A stretch of DNA of 64,000 nt, taken from contig JAFMSR010000017.1 of assembly GCA_022818135.1 (NCBI GenBank), positions 2,546,833 to 2,610,832 of the forward strand, read 5' to 3'. The position numbers were made by a program, and so were the translations under genes. The stretch comes from Saxidomus purpurata. Taxonomy: Eukaryota; Mollusca; Bivalvia; Venerida; Veneridae. Shown here piece after piece: positions 33,090 through 64,000 of the stretch (position 1 is its first letter; each line of letters begins with the position of its first letter). The notes under the pieces are model-generated. The model was not told the DNA's origin, did not search any database, and saw nothing but the letters and a program-made list of their open reading frames with translations.

Positions 33090-36000
33090 GTATCTATTAC
33101 AAAGGTGGACTTTCTAGTCTTAGGTAGTCCTCTACAATATTATGCTTTCAGTTCTTGTGGCCTTTTACTGGAGTTTGAATTGTTATAGCAGTTACAATGT
33201 ATTACGTTTATGGCCTTGAAGCTATTTTTGTGACAAATACTTCTCAAAAGGTTCAAAATAATGAACATGATCCATAGGAGAATTGTAAATTTCATTTTGA
33301 CTAGGCTTAAGTCTGCCTACCCGGCAGAAGGTTTATGTTATCAAATTATTCCGCATATACTAGTATATGGGGTGACTTGCAAACAAACCTAGCTGTGAGA
33401 AAATTTTCAGCAAGCTCTATTTAATTTCTAATAGCTTCTTTGCCAAAATTTGAAGTGCCCAATGATCATCAAAATGGTACAGTCATCTATGTATATTTAG
33501 AAATGCAACATGCATGTATCAATGTATAGCAACTGATGAGGCAATTAATGTGAAGTTCTTCATGGAAATCTACCAGTATGCAGCCAATTTTGATCATCTC
33601 TTATTCTACTGAAATGTGTGTCACACCAAAATTTACCACTAGGAACGACAGTGTGAGTGCACCGACATTTGTTCAGGTTAAAACATACAAAATACTTAAT
33701 TTTAGGTCACACCGACAACAATCAAATCTAAATTTGACATATTTTTATAAGGGTGGCAACTAGCAAGGTACCAACAACAAAGATGGCAACCCACTAAAAA
33801 TTTCACCTACTAAAGATTGACAAGCTGAATAGGTATATTTATGTTTACAATACTAGTCTAGTGTGATACAGTTGTGGTGCTTAAAACAGTTCAGACCCAC
33901 TCTAGTTATGTTTGCAGCAAATATTTCAAGATGTCATTGGTTAATCAAAGTGGACACTGAGAACTATTAGACAATATGGGCAGAACAATAGTGGGTTTCA
34001 GAACTTGCTACATAAAATGTGCAAATTACTAAACACAACGAAACACAAGTAAACTTTTTCCACCTGTATTACTCTTATATCTGTTTCTAATGATAATCTT
34101 AACACCTAAATGCAATATAAATACAGCAAGAAAATGCTACATACCATATGTGTGCCAGTATGCTCTTCAAGGAAACTAAGTAAATACAATATAACATAGT
34201 AAAAGTGATTACAAGCTGAGTCAACTGTTTTCTTTCTTTTTGTTAACTTGTTAAACTATGTTGTGGATTATGTAGTAAAATTACTTAAATATTTACCTTC
34301 CAACAACTGGTCTTTATCAATTGATACAGGTCTATTCCAGAAAATGTTCATGGCAATAAAAATACTTGTTTTTTATACAGAAAACTTGTGAAAAAGAGTT
34401 AGTTTCTAAGAGTACCATTTGTAAGCAATAAAGCATCTCTTTCTAAAACTAAAGGAACAATACAGAAAACATACTTTCAAAGGCAGTAAAAAGGCATTAA
34501 AGGACAGTACATGCCCACTGTTTACGTCTGTGTTACTTTGTTTGGCAAAAACATTAAAAAAATATTAAAAGCTAAAATATTTTGTAAAATTCTAATTTCA
34601 TGCTAAATATAAAAGCATAATAAAATAAATATTTACTGACTACTTCAGGAAGAAAAGGTGGTGGCATGAACTACAGTTAAAACTAGTACTCAAACAACAA
34701 CAATACATGTAACCTTATACTGTTGTCCTACAACCAAACAAAATTTCAGCCCATTAAACAACCCTTCCAACACAATGAGAATTTTGAAATTATGTAAGTG
34801 CACAGTACATTTTGTCTCCACCCAAGATGCTGACCCATCTTTGTACATCATGATGAATCTAAACACCAATGGAAATATGGTTCCCAAAGTTATCCTAACC
34901 TTTCCTTTACCACTCTATTTTTGTTGGTTGCAATAGCCCAAACCTTCAAACTGCGGACCTAGGTGATAAAATACTTCCCCACCAGACAACAACATACACA
35001 ATGTAATGCCATTATCCTTCTAGTAATATACCTACATCAACAAAACAACCCTAAAAATAATTATTTAAACTGTTTAAGCATCTCATCTTGTCACCACTTT
35101 ATCACTGAAAGAACCAAACACACCTTTTCTTCCTGCAACAGCTAGCAATAAGACAAACAAATACAGCTTTGTATTAGGTACTGATTCTCGAGTTTTAAAA
35201 CCAAATAAACATTTAGAATCCCAAACCTATATCTAAAGTCTAAATATATATTCCATATTCTTGTACTGCAATACAGCCATAGTAAATTATGAAATGTCAC
35301 ATTCATCTTACAGATAATAACTTTTATTGAAGTAATGAAGTGCTTTAGAGGTAGGAAGTATGTAACAATATAGACACTGTTTCAGATGGCATTCATTCAA
35401 GACAGACAAATATTCTGCTTACAACCATTAATGGACTGATTCTTACTGTTAAGACTGTATCAGTATTGATGAAGGCACTGTATTAAATCAGGAAGGAGAT
35501 AAAATATCAAATGTTCATATACAAGCATTTACACAAATGTACACACAATTGGTTTATTTACATGTTAATACATGTCTATACAGATCTTCTTCCGAGACTA
35601 AATGGCATTCTGATAATTCACTGCTAATTTAAAATAAATAAAAGAACTGGTTTAAAAATTATTTAAAAAAAAAAACGAAAGCACCACAACACAATGAACA
35701 CATTTTGGTGATAAATACTGTACATAGTTAAACAGCTGTGTGAAACCAAGGACTTTTTTGCCTTATTCTGGACACATTACTTGTATTGGGTAAATGGAAC
35801 AAAGAGGTACATGTGTATAACAACTAAAACTCCTATACTTGTAAGACGAACTGAGAGGATCTGATGACAATTCAATGTATTCGTTGTTACTGATATTTAT
35901 ATCAAAAGACTGTGTAATATGGTAGCCTTAGAAATTTAGACAGTCCCTGCTGAACAACCCTGCCTTTAGTCACCTCTGTAACAACCCCATAAGAAGCTTA

Positions 36001-37989
36001 GGTATTTTGTAAAGTACAAAAAAACGAGTGCAGATATGTGTAATTTCAAAGGTAGAAGAACTTCAACTTTTCTGAAGTTTGTAGAGTCAGTTACAAAAAC
36101 TTCTCAATTCCGACAGGGGCAGTGAAACTGGTTCCCCAACAATTTTTTTACATCAAGAGATTGTTATATGTAACCTCCTGACAACTTTGCTTTATGCAAA
36201 ACTTTTGCCAAAACTGTAGGTGTCAAATCAACCAAGGGAAGATGAACTGGCATAAAATCACAAAATCTGTTCTTCTTAATTTTCAAAAGAATCATTTTTC
36301 TCTGTACAAGAAAATATTCACCATTCCTAATTGTTCAGTTTCAATTTACACGAGGCATTTTCAACGTGTTAAAGCTGCTTCTGCTTACACAATGGAGTTT
36401 TTGCAAGCACGTCTTTAATGTCGATATTGTAGGAGGAAACACTTATCAAAACTAACAAAGAGGTAAATAGTATAGAAATACAGGTGTTGCATGAAATCAT
36501 GTTCCTCAAAATGACATACACCGATGCTAACACTGATCAATTTAGTCAAATTTCTAATTATTTTTAGTAGAATTAGTCACAATTTGTTTGTAAATTTTCT
36601 TTTATCATATTAATTTTAGGTTTAAATGTGATGTTTGCGACATGGAAATGTTGTGGGTAAGACATTTATTTTTTCCAACTTTTTATCTTACCTGTGAATG
36701 AGCAGCTTTAAGACAATCACAAAACTATACAATTGAACCAGTCCACACATAAATGGTAAACCAATTGTTGACAATTCAGTTTTTAATGGCATGCACTGGC
36801 TTCCCTCATTAAATTAACTCTACATCATCCTGTTACACTGTTTATTTATTTTATCATACTGATGAACTGTGATAATAATGGCCTGCACCAAGGTGAATGA
36901 CACTTCTACAATTTCTAAAATGAAAAACCCCCTCCCCTCCCGGAGTACAATAATAATTATATAGCAAAATCAATGAAGTAACATATATCTGATCATGTGT
37001 AGAGACCTCTTTAGGGGAAAAACAGAAAATTGCTTTAAAGTGTAAAATTTTATAATGTTAAAAGCTTCCTATCACAGACTTATACATTAACTAAAATGCC
37101 TATATGGTATAGTATTATTCAATTTCATTATACAAATGCATTACAAACTTGAGTAAATTGTGTAATACAATGTGTACAAGAGGTAGAAATATGCACTTCT
37201 CATGATTAAATATAAACATGTTTTTAGCTAAAACTGGAATGTTATTAAATCTCTTCTCCATTAATGTTTTTAACGTTTTCAAAGAAGGTATATAACAAAC
37301 AGCAGGCTTGTTGTAGCTCTGTGGGTTTGCCTCAACTAGAAGGTTTCGGATTAAAATCAACCCTAAGACAAATCATTTCTTGTTGACCATACCTCCACAT
37401 TGACCAAACCATGCTATCCATACCTCCTAACTTCTTTCCATCATGAGACTTAAACTCTGTTTTGAAGTATAGCTTGAACTTGGAATTTTATCAACACAAA
37501 CATAATGATTTAAACCCACAAAAACTATAAATTTTCTTTTCACAAAGTCAGAAAAAAAATCTACTTCTATATTTTAAATTTCTGTCAGTAAAAATATGTG
37601 AGGAGCAGAGGTTGTGACTGAAAAAAAACTTCAGAAAATGAAACAGTAAAGAAACTAGATACAATAAAATGAGCACAATTTTGCTATATACATGTACTGT
37701 GCTACATTTGTTTCATTCAGCTGTACAAGTGACTATAAGAATAGACTGCGCATATACATTACATGTACATATAAGCATCTCTGAACTTTCCTCATTATAT
37801 ATAAAAAAAATCACATATTCATTTTACATAATGTTGTACACTGGTAAATAAAAGACAACCTTATTGCACTATGTAACATATATATAATTATTTCATGACT
37901 GACAATTGTTGCCCAGCAACTTAAAACTCTCGCATGTATCAAACTAGTCTTATAGTCATCAAAGGTCCTAATTCAAGTGCTCATGAAAT
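33090..37989. other. Large AT-rich stretch, no gene seen
   Basis: Nearly 5 kb with no recognised coding frame, transposon or tandem repeat; only homopolymer runs and scattered ACATGTACATG-like alternations. It might include unrecognised untranslated sequence, but nothing in it shows that. Confidence 0.4.
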
Positions 37990-39297
37990 CCAAGAGGGCC
38001 AAGAGCCCTATATCGCTCACCTTGGTACAAGTCCACTTGCCTGGTGGAAGATCACTAGACAATGTTATATACCAAATAAGTTTTCCAAAACCTTTCTTAA
38101 AACAAATGATCCCCCGGGCAAAGTCAATTTTGACCCAAGGGGCATAATTTGAACAAACTTTGAAGAGGTCTACTAGGCAATGGTACATGCCAATTATTAT
38201 GCTCTAGGCCTTGTGGTTTCAGAGAAAAAGATTCCTAAAGTATTCCCTATATAAGCCTACAGATGAAGGAGTGACCCCTGTGCTAGGTCAATTTTGACCC
38301 AGGGTCATAATTTGAACAAACTTGGTGGTGGTTCACTAGCCAATGCTACATGGCAAATTTCTAAGCTCTAGGCCTTGTGGTTTCAAAGAAGAAGATTTTT
38401 AAAGTTTTTACTATATAAGCCTATGACAAAGTTAGTGACCCCGTCTTGGGTCAATTTTGATCCCAGGGGCATAATGGTTGAACAATCTTGGTAGAGGTCC
38501 ACTAGCCAATGCTACATGCCAAATATCTAAGCTCTAGGCCTTGTGGTTTCAGAGAAGAAGATTTTTAAAGTTTTGCTACATAAGCTTAAGCAAAACTAAA
38601 TGACCCCTTCTAAGGTCAAATTTTGACCGGGGCTCATAATTCTGACCAAACTTGGTAGAGGTCCACTAGCCAATGCTACATGCCAAATATCTAAGCTCTA
38701 GGCCTTGTGGTTTACAGAGTAGGTAAGATTTTTAAAGTTTTTCCTATATATTCCTATGCAAAACTAAGTGACCACCCCTGGGGGCAATATTTGACCAGGG
38801 GGTCATAATTTGAACAATCTTGGTAGAGGTCCACTAGACAATGCTACATGCCAAATATCTTAGCTCTAGGCCTTGTGGTTTCAGAGAAGAAGATTTTAAC
38901 AAAATTTCCTATATATGCCTATGCAAAAACTAAGTGCCCACCGGGGGCAATTTGTTTCATGGGTCATAATTTGAACAATCTTGGTAGAGGTCCACTAGAC
39001 AATGCTACATGCCAAATATCTAAGCTCTAGGCCTTGTGGTTTCAGAGAAGAAGTTTTTTAAAGTTTTTCCTATTTGTTGCCATAGCAAACAGAGTTCTAC
39101 ATGGAATGGAATTCTTTGAACAATTTTGGTAGAGCTTAAATAAAGGAAACATTCCTGCATAGTTTTATCAACATTGGCCTAGAGGTTTCAGAGGAGATGT
39201 CATTTGAATCAAAATGTGGACGGATGACGGTCGAGCATGTATCAAACAAGTCATTGATCAGAAAAGCTCACCTCAAGTGCTAGCCAGGTGAGCTAAT
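37990..39297. mobile_element. HINE-like element 2 (AAGAGGGCCAAGAGCCC family)
   Basis: It starts with CAAGAGGGCCAAGAGCCCT, a small hairpin, then CGCTCACCTTGG. It ends GCCAGGTGAGCTAA, so GCTCACCT/AGGTGAGC form subterminal inverted repeats. The core has about six tandem units of 170-190 bp with GGTCCACTAG, ACATGCCAAATATCTAAGC, TCTAGGCCTTGTGGTTTCAG and AGAAGATTTTTAAAGTTTT. A GGACGGATGACGG motif precedes the 3' end. No coding capacity. Confidence 0.78.
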
Positions 39298-40352
39298 AAG
39301 TGCTTGGTAGTAATGTACACACAAATATTGTGAGTAAAATTGTTCCAATAGGTACTGTTTTAACATTATCATATTTGGCACACATGTTCAGAACTATTTT
39401 GTATACCAAGTCAAAACAGATTTTAACCACAAGAAAATGTGTTACAGTATATTTTTTCATTATTCCCTTGTAAAATGTTTGTTCTCTGTATGTGGTATAA
39501 CATACGTTGATGCATTAGATTTCACCCCCAAATTTATGACACATGACCTGTTGTGCTGTGTATTTTCTTCATGACTACAAACTACTTGCAATATGGGCAT
39601 TATATTTCCTGAGCTCAGACAAGTGAGTCGTATACTTAATTTGAGAAAATCAATTAAAACAAGGTTTAAAGACTTTCTACGAAATCTTTTCAGGCCGACA
39701 AACAGCAACAAGTGTTTCAATGATAAGTTTTTGGCTAGAATTCTTCACTGAACACAGGTTTTTGATCATGGCCAAAAAATCATATTTATCAAATATGGTA
39801 TGAATATTTTTGATTCCTGACTAGCTTCTTCTAAACACTATGTGGCTATGTTTTGATGAATAAAACAAAACCATCTAACCATATGAAAGCACTATAATCT
39901 CTTCATACAACATAGTCAATTCAATTAAGAACTGTATTGAAATTTCTACACAGTTGGCAAACACTTCCAAATGACAGGAAAAGGTCTGATACTCCTTGTC
40001 TACTAAGTAATTTTGATAACAAAGAGTACCAAGATAACAAACCTATAAAATCTTATCTTGTACAATGAAGACCTGGTTTAGTACAGCTCCAAATCAAATA
40101 TCACAAAAGCATGTTAAAGAAAACATGAAACTATTCACAAGCTTTTTTTGCTAAGCGGAAGTGCTATATAAAAGGAAGCACTATATAAAAATAAAATATG
40201 AAAAAGCTGACTAATTTTGGTGAATTTTAATCAAGATCATGTAATAATCTTCTCTTTTAAACACCACACCCATGTTTCAAAGAATCCAATGTCTGTGGCT
40301 TATGTACAGCACTGAGCTTGTAGAAGCTCTTGGGCTACAATTAAACAACAGA
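39298..40352. other. 3' flank of PASK
   Basis: Downstream of the PASK stop on the minus strand. No minus-strand AATAAA was found close to the stop, so the end of the 3' untranslated region is not located. Nothing else seen. Confidence 0.4.
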
Positions 40353-60198
<19,846 letters not shown>

Positions 60199-60761
60199 CT
60201 GAAAGCAATTGATAAAACTGCTATTAATTAATCCACCAAATGAATATCACAAAAAATTAATCACTAGAAATCGCTAACAAACATATTCCACAGTGTGTCA
60301 TTCTACATTTCGCTGATACATCAATTTTATACAGAAATACATTTGTTAAGAGGAAGAAAAAAACACTTTTTTATCTGACATAAAAAATGGAAAGCATCTT
60401 TTCATAACTGTCAGCCACTTATTCAATAACAACTTATTTCTGTGATGTTTCCATCCAACATGGGAATTTGTATTAAAACACTATCAATCTGAATACCCTC
60501 AATTAACTAGAAGAAAATCAATATGTAGATCCAACATTATTTTGTTCTTGTACATAAAAAACACACAAAATTTTCTTCACCGACCAAAGATCAATGTTTA
60601 AATCTAAATTAGTGGATACAGTTATCTCAGCCACATGCTTACTGCAGCAGAAATATTCTACTGTCTGATTCACAATATTCTAGACACAGTTATTGTGTAG
60701 TAATGTCCTACTGCTTAGTGCATTACAGTTAAACATGTCCTGAGAAGCCAACTAAGTGATG

Positions 60762-61650
60762 AAACAAGAGGACCATGATGGCACTACGCTTACCTGAATG
60801 ACACTTCTCACGCATCAAGAAATATATTCTGATGTACATGATGACTGAATGCAAAATGTGACCTTTATGTCCACAAGCTTTCTCTTTTATTTGCCTTCTT
60901 TTAAATTATTTGGCATGGTGACCTAGTTATTGACCTTTCGTGACCGAGATTCAAAACATTAAGAGAAACATTCTGACAAATTTTCATGCAAATTTGGTAT
61001 CAAAATTAATGTTGCCTCTAGAGTGTTAACAAGGTTTTCCATTTGATTTGACATTTTGACCTAGGTTTTGACCCCATGTGATCCTGATTCAAACCTGGTT
61101 TAGAGTTCATCGACCAATTTTCATGTCAATGGGAGGTCAAATGTGTCTCCTAGTGTTACGGTGACCTAGTTTTTGACCCGAGATGACCCATTTTAGAACT
61201 TGACATAGATTTCATCAAGACAATTATTTTGCCAGTTTCACAAAGATCTAATGAAAAATGAAGCCTCTTGCATTAACAAGGTTTTCTGTGATTTCACCTT
61301 GTGACCTAGCTTTTGATCTCAGATGACCCATTTTGGAACTTGACCTAGATTTCATTTGGAAACTAATTCTGAAAAAGTTTCTAAATATCCAATGAAAAAT
61401 GCAGCATCTATTGCATACACAAGGTTTTTCTTTGATTTGACCTGGTGACCAAGTTTTAACCTGAGATGACCAATATTCAAACTCCACCTAGATTTCATGA
61501 AGACACTCATTCTGACCAAGTTTCATTAAGATCCAGTGAAAAATGCAACTTCTATTGCATACACAAGTTTAAGTGTAGATGGATGACAGATGACGGACGA
61601 CAGACACCAGGCGATCACAACAGTTCACCTTGAGCACTATGTAGGGTCAC
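60762..61650. mobile_element. HINE-like element 6 (AACAAGAGGACCATGATGG type)
   Basis: It starts AACAAGAGGACCATGATGGC and then GCTTACCTGAATGAC. The core has units of about 115-125 bp with GTGACCTAGTTTTTGACC and TCATTCTGACCAAGTTTCA. A GATGACGGACGACAGAC run precedes GTTCACCTTGAGCACTATG. The AGGTGAGC end seen in the 37,990 element is missing or decayed. No coding capacity. Confidence 0.7.
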
Positions 61651-61691
61651 TCACTTTACGGTTGCTGCCTACATGTAATACAGGTGTGTTT

Positions 61692-62886
61692 AAACTAGAA
61701 CTGTCACAAGAGTGACGAATTATACCCCCACAATACAGCTTTGTCACAGAAGTATGGCAACCATAAGAAAGGAATGGCCACAAGGACATAGAGTTGAGTT
61801 ATTATACAATAATTTGTGTAAATGTATTGTTTTAATAGCATACAAAATGTGTAAGGTTGACCTTGACCCTTGTGACCTTGACCCCCAATTTTTTTTTGCT
61901 ACAATTAATTAACAATTTTTTTTTAGTAACAGTGAGCTTGACCTTGACCCTAGTGACCTTGACCCCAAAAAATTTTTTTTGCTTTAAACAATCTAAAAAA
62001 CAACAAAAATAAATAAAAATCTGTTATAAGTAACAGTGACCTTGACCTTGACCTTGACCCCGAAAAAATTTTTTTGCTTAAAAGGGGGGGGGGGGGGCAA
62101 TCACAAAAACTAAAAATAGATAAAATCTATTTCTAGAACACTGACCTTGACCCTAACCCTAGTGACCTTGACCCCGAACTTTTTTTTTTGCTTAAAACAA
62201 TCTAAAAACTAAAAATAAATAAAAATCTATTTTTAGTAACAGTGACCTTGACCTTGACCCTAGTGACCTTGACCCTAGTGACCCAAAGCTTCCTCTCCAC
62301 CCAAGCTACCTACACACCAAGTTTCATTACAATTGGTCACTCCCAACTAAAGTTATTGAGCAAAAACCATTTTTCTATTTTTAGTAACAGTGCCCTTGAC
62401 CTTGAACCTAGTGACCCCAAATGCAATCCCAAGCTTCCTCTCTACACAAGCTACCTACACACAGAGTTTGATTGCAATTAGTCACTCCTAACTTGAATTA
62501 TTGAGCGGAAACCATTTTTCTATTTTTAGTAACAGTGACCTTGACCTTGACCCTAGTGACCCCAAATGCAATCACAAGCTTCCTCTCCACACAAGCTACC
62601 TACACACCAAGTTTCATTGTAATTGGTCACTCCTTACTTGAGTTATTGAGCGGAAACCATTTTTCTATTTTTAGTAACAGTGACCTTGACCTTGACCCTA
62701 GTGACCCCAAAGTTGAACTTGACCTGTATTTTATGAAGTTGCACGTGTGTACCAAAAATTATTCAAAAGGGTAAAGTTGTTCATGAGTTATCATCCGGAA
62801 ACCATGAAAACCAACAGACCGACCGACAAACCGACAAGTTCACACCTATATACCCCCCCCCCAAACTTCGTTTTGTGGGGGTATAA
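61692..62886. mobile_element. Tandem-core element 7 with 17 TGACCTTGA motifs
   Basis: It starts AACTAGAACTGTCACAAGAGTGACG (hairpin GTCAC-AAGA-GTGAC) then TTATACCCCCAC, and ends GTGGGGGTATAA, so the two form an inverted repeat. The core has units of about 145-155 bp (TTTTTAGTAACAGTGACC, AAGCTTCCTCTCCAC, AGCTACCTACACACCAAG, GAGCGGAAACCATTTTTC). The terminal hairpin TATATACCCCCCCCCC-AAAC-TTC-GTTTT-GTGGGGGTATA is shared with 40,740-41,612. I count 17 TGACCTTGA motifs between 61,857 and 62,700. No coding capacity. Confidence 0.78.
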
Positions 62887-63830
62887 AAATATGTTTGATC
62901 ATAGTACATCAGTGTTGACTGCTTAATGCATGTGTTTAAAATAGATATGGTTAATTGTATGTCAGTGTTGACTGCTTTAGGCAGGTGACTATTTAACTGA
63001 AGTGACAATTAACACCCATTTGAATGCATTCTGTTTTATTCTAAACAGACTGGGTTTAAATACAGTTACAGTACATTGTGTATTTTCTTAGTTTAATCCC
63101 TCAATCCATCAATTCTGAGTAAATTTTATTGCATATAATCTTAAAATCAGCTGCATATTATTTTCTCCTAAACCCTACCTTCATATATGTCAACAATCTC
63201 TCTCTTTATATAACAGCTTCCCAAATAGTCTGGCTAATGTACTAAAGAGTACATGTATACAGCACATACAATAGACTTCATTTAGCAAGCGTTTTTATTC
63301 CCAGCTGGATCTCACAGTCAATACTTCTTCTATTAAAACAACAGACTGTATTAAAAATTTATACTCAAGAACAATTTAAGAGTACTTCTGTTATTTTGGG
63401 ACGTAAAGAATAAATTGTTTTGTAGAACAATAATGTTATGATTACAGAATAATGAGGTCATTGAATCTCCACGGAGTAATGTAATGCTATTTCTGCAAAC
63501 TTTAAATGCCTTTAAATGTAATTTGTTTCTAGCATTTAAAAGATATTGGACATAATCTCAGTATCAGAAAATTCTAGGAAATTATGTTTGTACCAAAACA
63601 TTCTGGGGAAAGTTATAAAGAGAAAAATGCTTGTCAGATAAGCTTCTTTATTTCACGAAGTAAATTTGAAGTGCATAACTTGATCAATGGATTTTCAATG
63701 TACATGTACTCAGAAACCAGACTCTAGTGTATCATTGTACTGTACTACATGTTAACAAACAGCTTTTGTAACAATGAAACAGAAATAATTGAATTTTGGT
63801 TTATATTTAGTTTAGCTTGATTGCAAACCC
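62887..63830. other. Intergenic or far-upstream PASK sequence, nothing seen
   Basis: No coding exon could be recognised, although the missing 5' exon of PASK could lie here. A CAGTGTTGACTGCTT phrase occurs twice near 62,910 and 62,963. Confidence 0.4.
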
Positions 63831-64000
63831 GTTCTCCCTGGAGCATGTATCAGACAAGAGCAAGTTACTTCAATTACTTGTACCCATTTCACAGATGTTG
63901 AGACCAAAGTCTGTCTTTCCAAAATGCAGCATCTGTGACCTGGCTGTGGACTGAACCTGTGACTCTATATTGAAAAGTAAATGCTACGATCACTAGACCA
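63830..64000 (-). mobile_element. tRNA-derived SINE cut by the window edge
   Basis: Minus strand: TGGTCTAGTGATCGTAGC (A box) and ACAGGTTCAGTCCACAG (B box) lie 40 bases apart at the edge, followed by a body with AACATCTGTGAAATGGGTAC. The head's first bases lie outside the window. The left limit is uncertain. Confidence 0.6.

Noticed and set aside
60199..64000. Search for the missing first exon of PASK
   Set aside because: No stretch with an ATG, coding composition and a donor in matching phase could be recognised, so none is reported.

Overview
This window reads as nuclear DNA of a mollusc, most likely a bivalve. The genes are spliced, the sequence is AT-rich, and it is packed with elements typical of bivalve genomes: tRNA-headed SINEs with a GGCGTTAAAC-type tail, pearl/HINE-like elements with subterminal inverted repeats and tandem cores, a mariner, a decayed DDE transposase and a LINE remnant. 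The species is not determined and the bivalve call is an inference from repeat types. No rRNA, convincing tRNA gene or CRISPR array is visible.

Region 1-19,400 is a locus built by segmental duplication. Two nearly identical intronless DCXR-like short-chain dehydrogenase genes lie on the plus strand (4,695-5,441 and 10,496-11,242). A separate block is present twice (1-240 plus 3,010-4,525, and 15,499-17,075). The second copy leads into an unrecognised two-exon gene (16,984-18,580) with a mitochondrial-looking N-terminus. The first copy carries only a headless scrap of that gene, fused directly upstream of the first dehydrogenase. Between the genes are a mariner, a large inverted-repeat element, a SINE, two CGTACG-rich MITE-like elements, long hairpins and a transposase pseudogene.

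Region 19,400-40,300 is gene-poor. It holds a decayed TE-type gene (20,490-22,750) interrupted by a 43-bp tandem array that appears to have grown out of its own coding sequence. It also holds a single-exon Cys-loop receptor subunit on the minus strand (25,492-26,919), a 20-bp minisatellite, two HINE-like elements, a LINE fragment and a palindromic MITE. About 5 kb (33,090-37,990) shows nothing recognisable.

Region 40,353-60,198 on the minus strand is one gene, PAS-domain serine/threonine kinase (PASK). I could follow 17 consecutive coding exons whose splice sites and phases all agree. They total 4,284 nt, or 1,427 residues plus a stop. The order is an N-terminal leader, PAS cores, a long Ser/Asp/Glu-rich linker, a complete kinase domain and a short acidic tail. 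The true first exon was not found and lies upstream of 60,198, possibly outside the window. Introns carry HINE-like elements (one nested in another), SINEs and a 25-bp minisatellite.

Region 60,200-64,000 holds two more tandem-core elements and a SINE cut by the window edge. One of these elements carries 17 copies of TGACCTTGA, the reverse complement of the extended nuclear-receptor half-site TCAAGGTCA. The genes do not form an obvious pathway together. The clearest stories are the duplication history of the dehydrogenase locus and the repeat biology.
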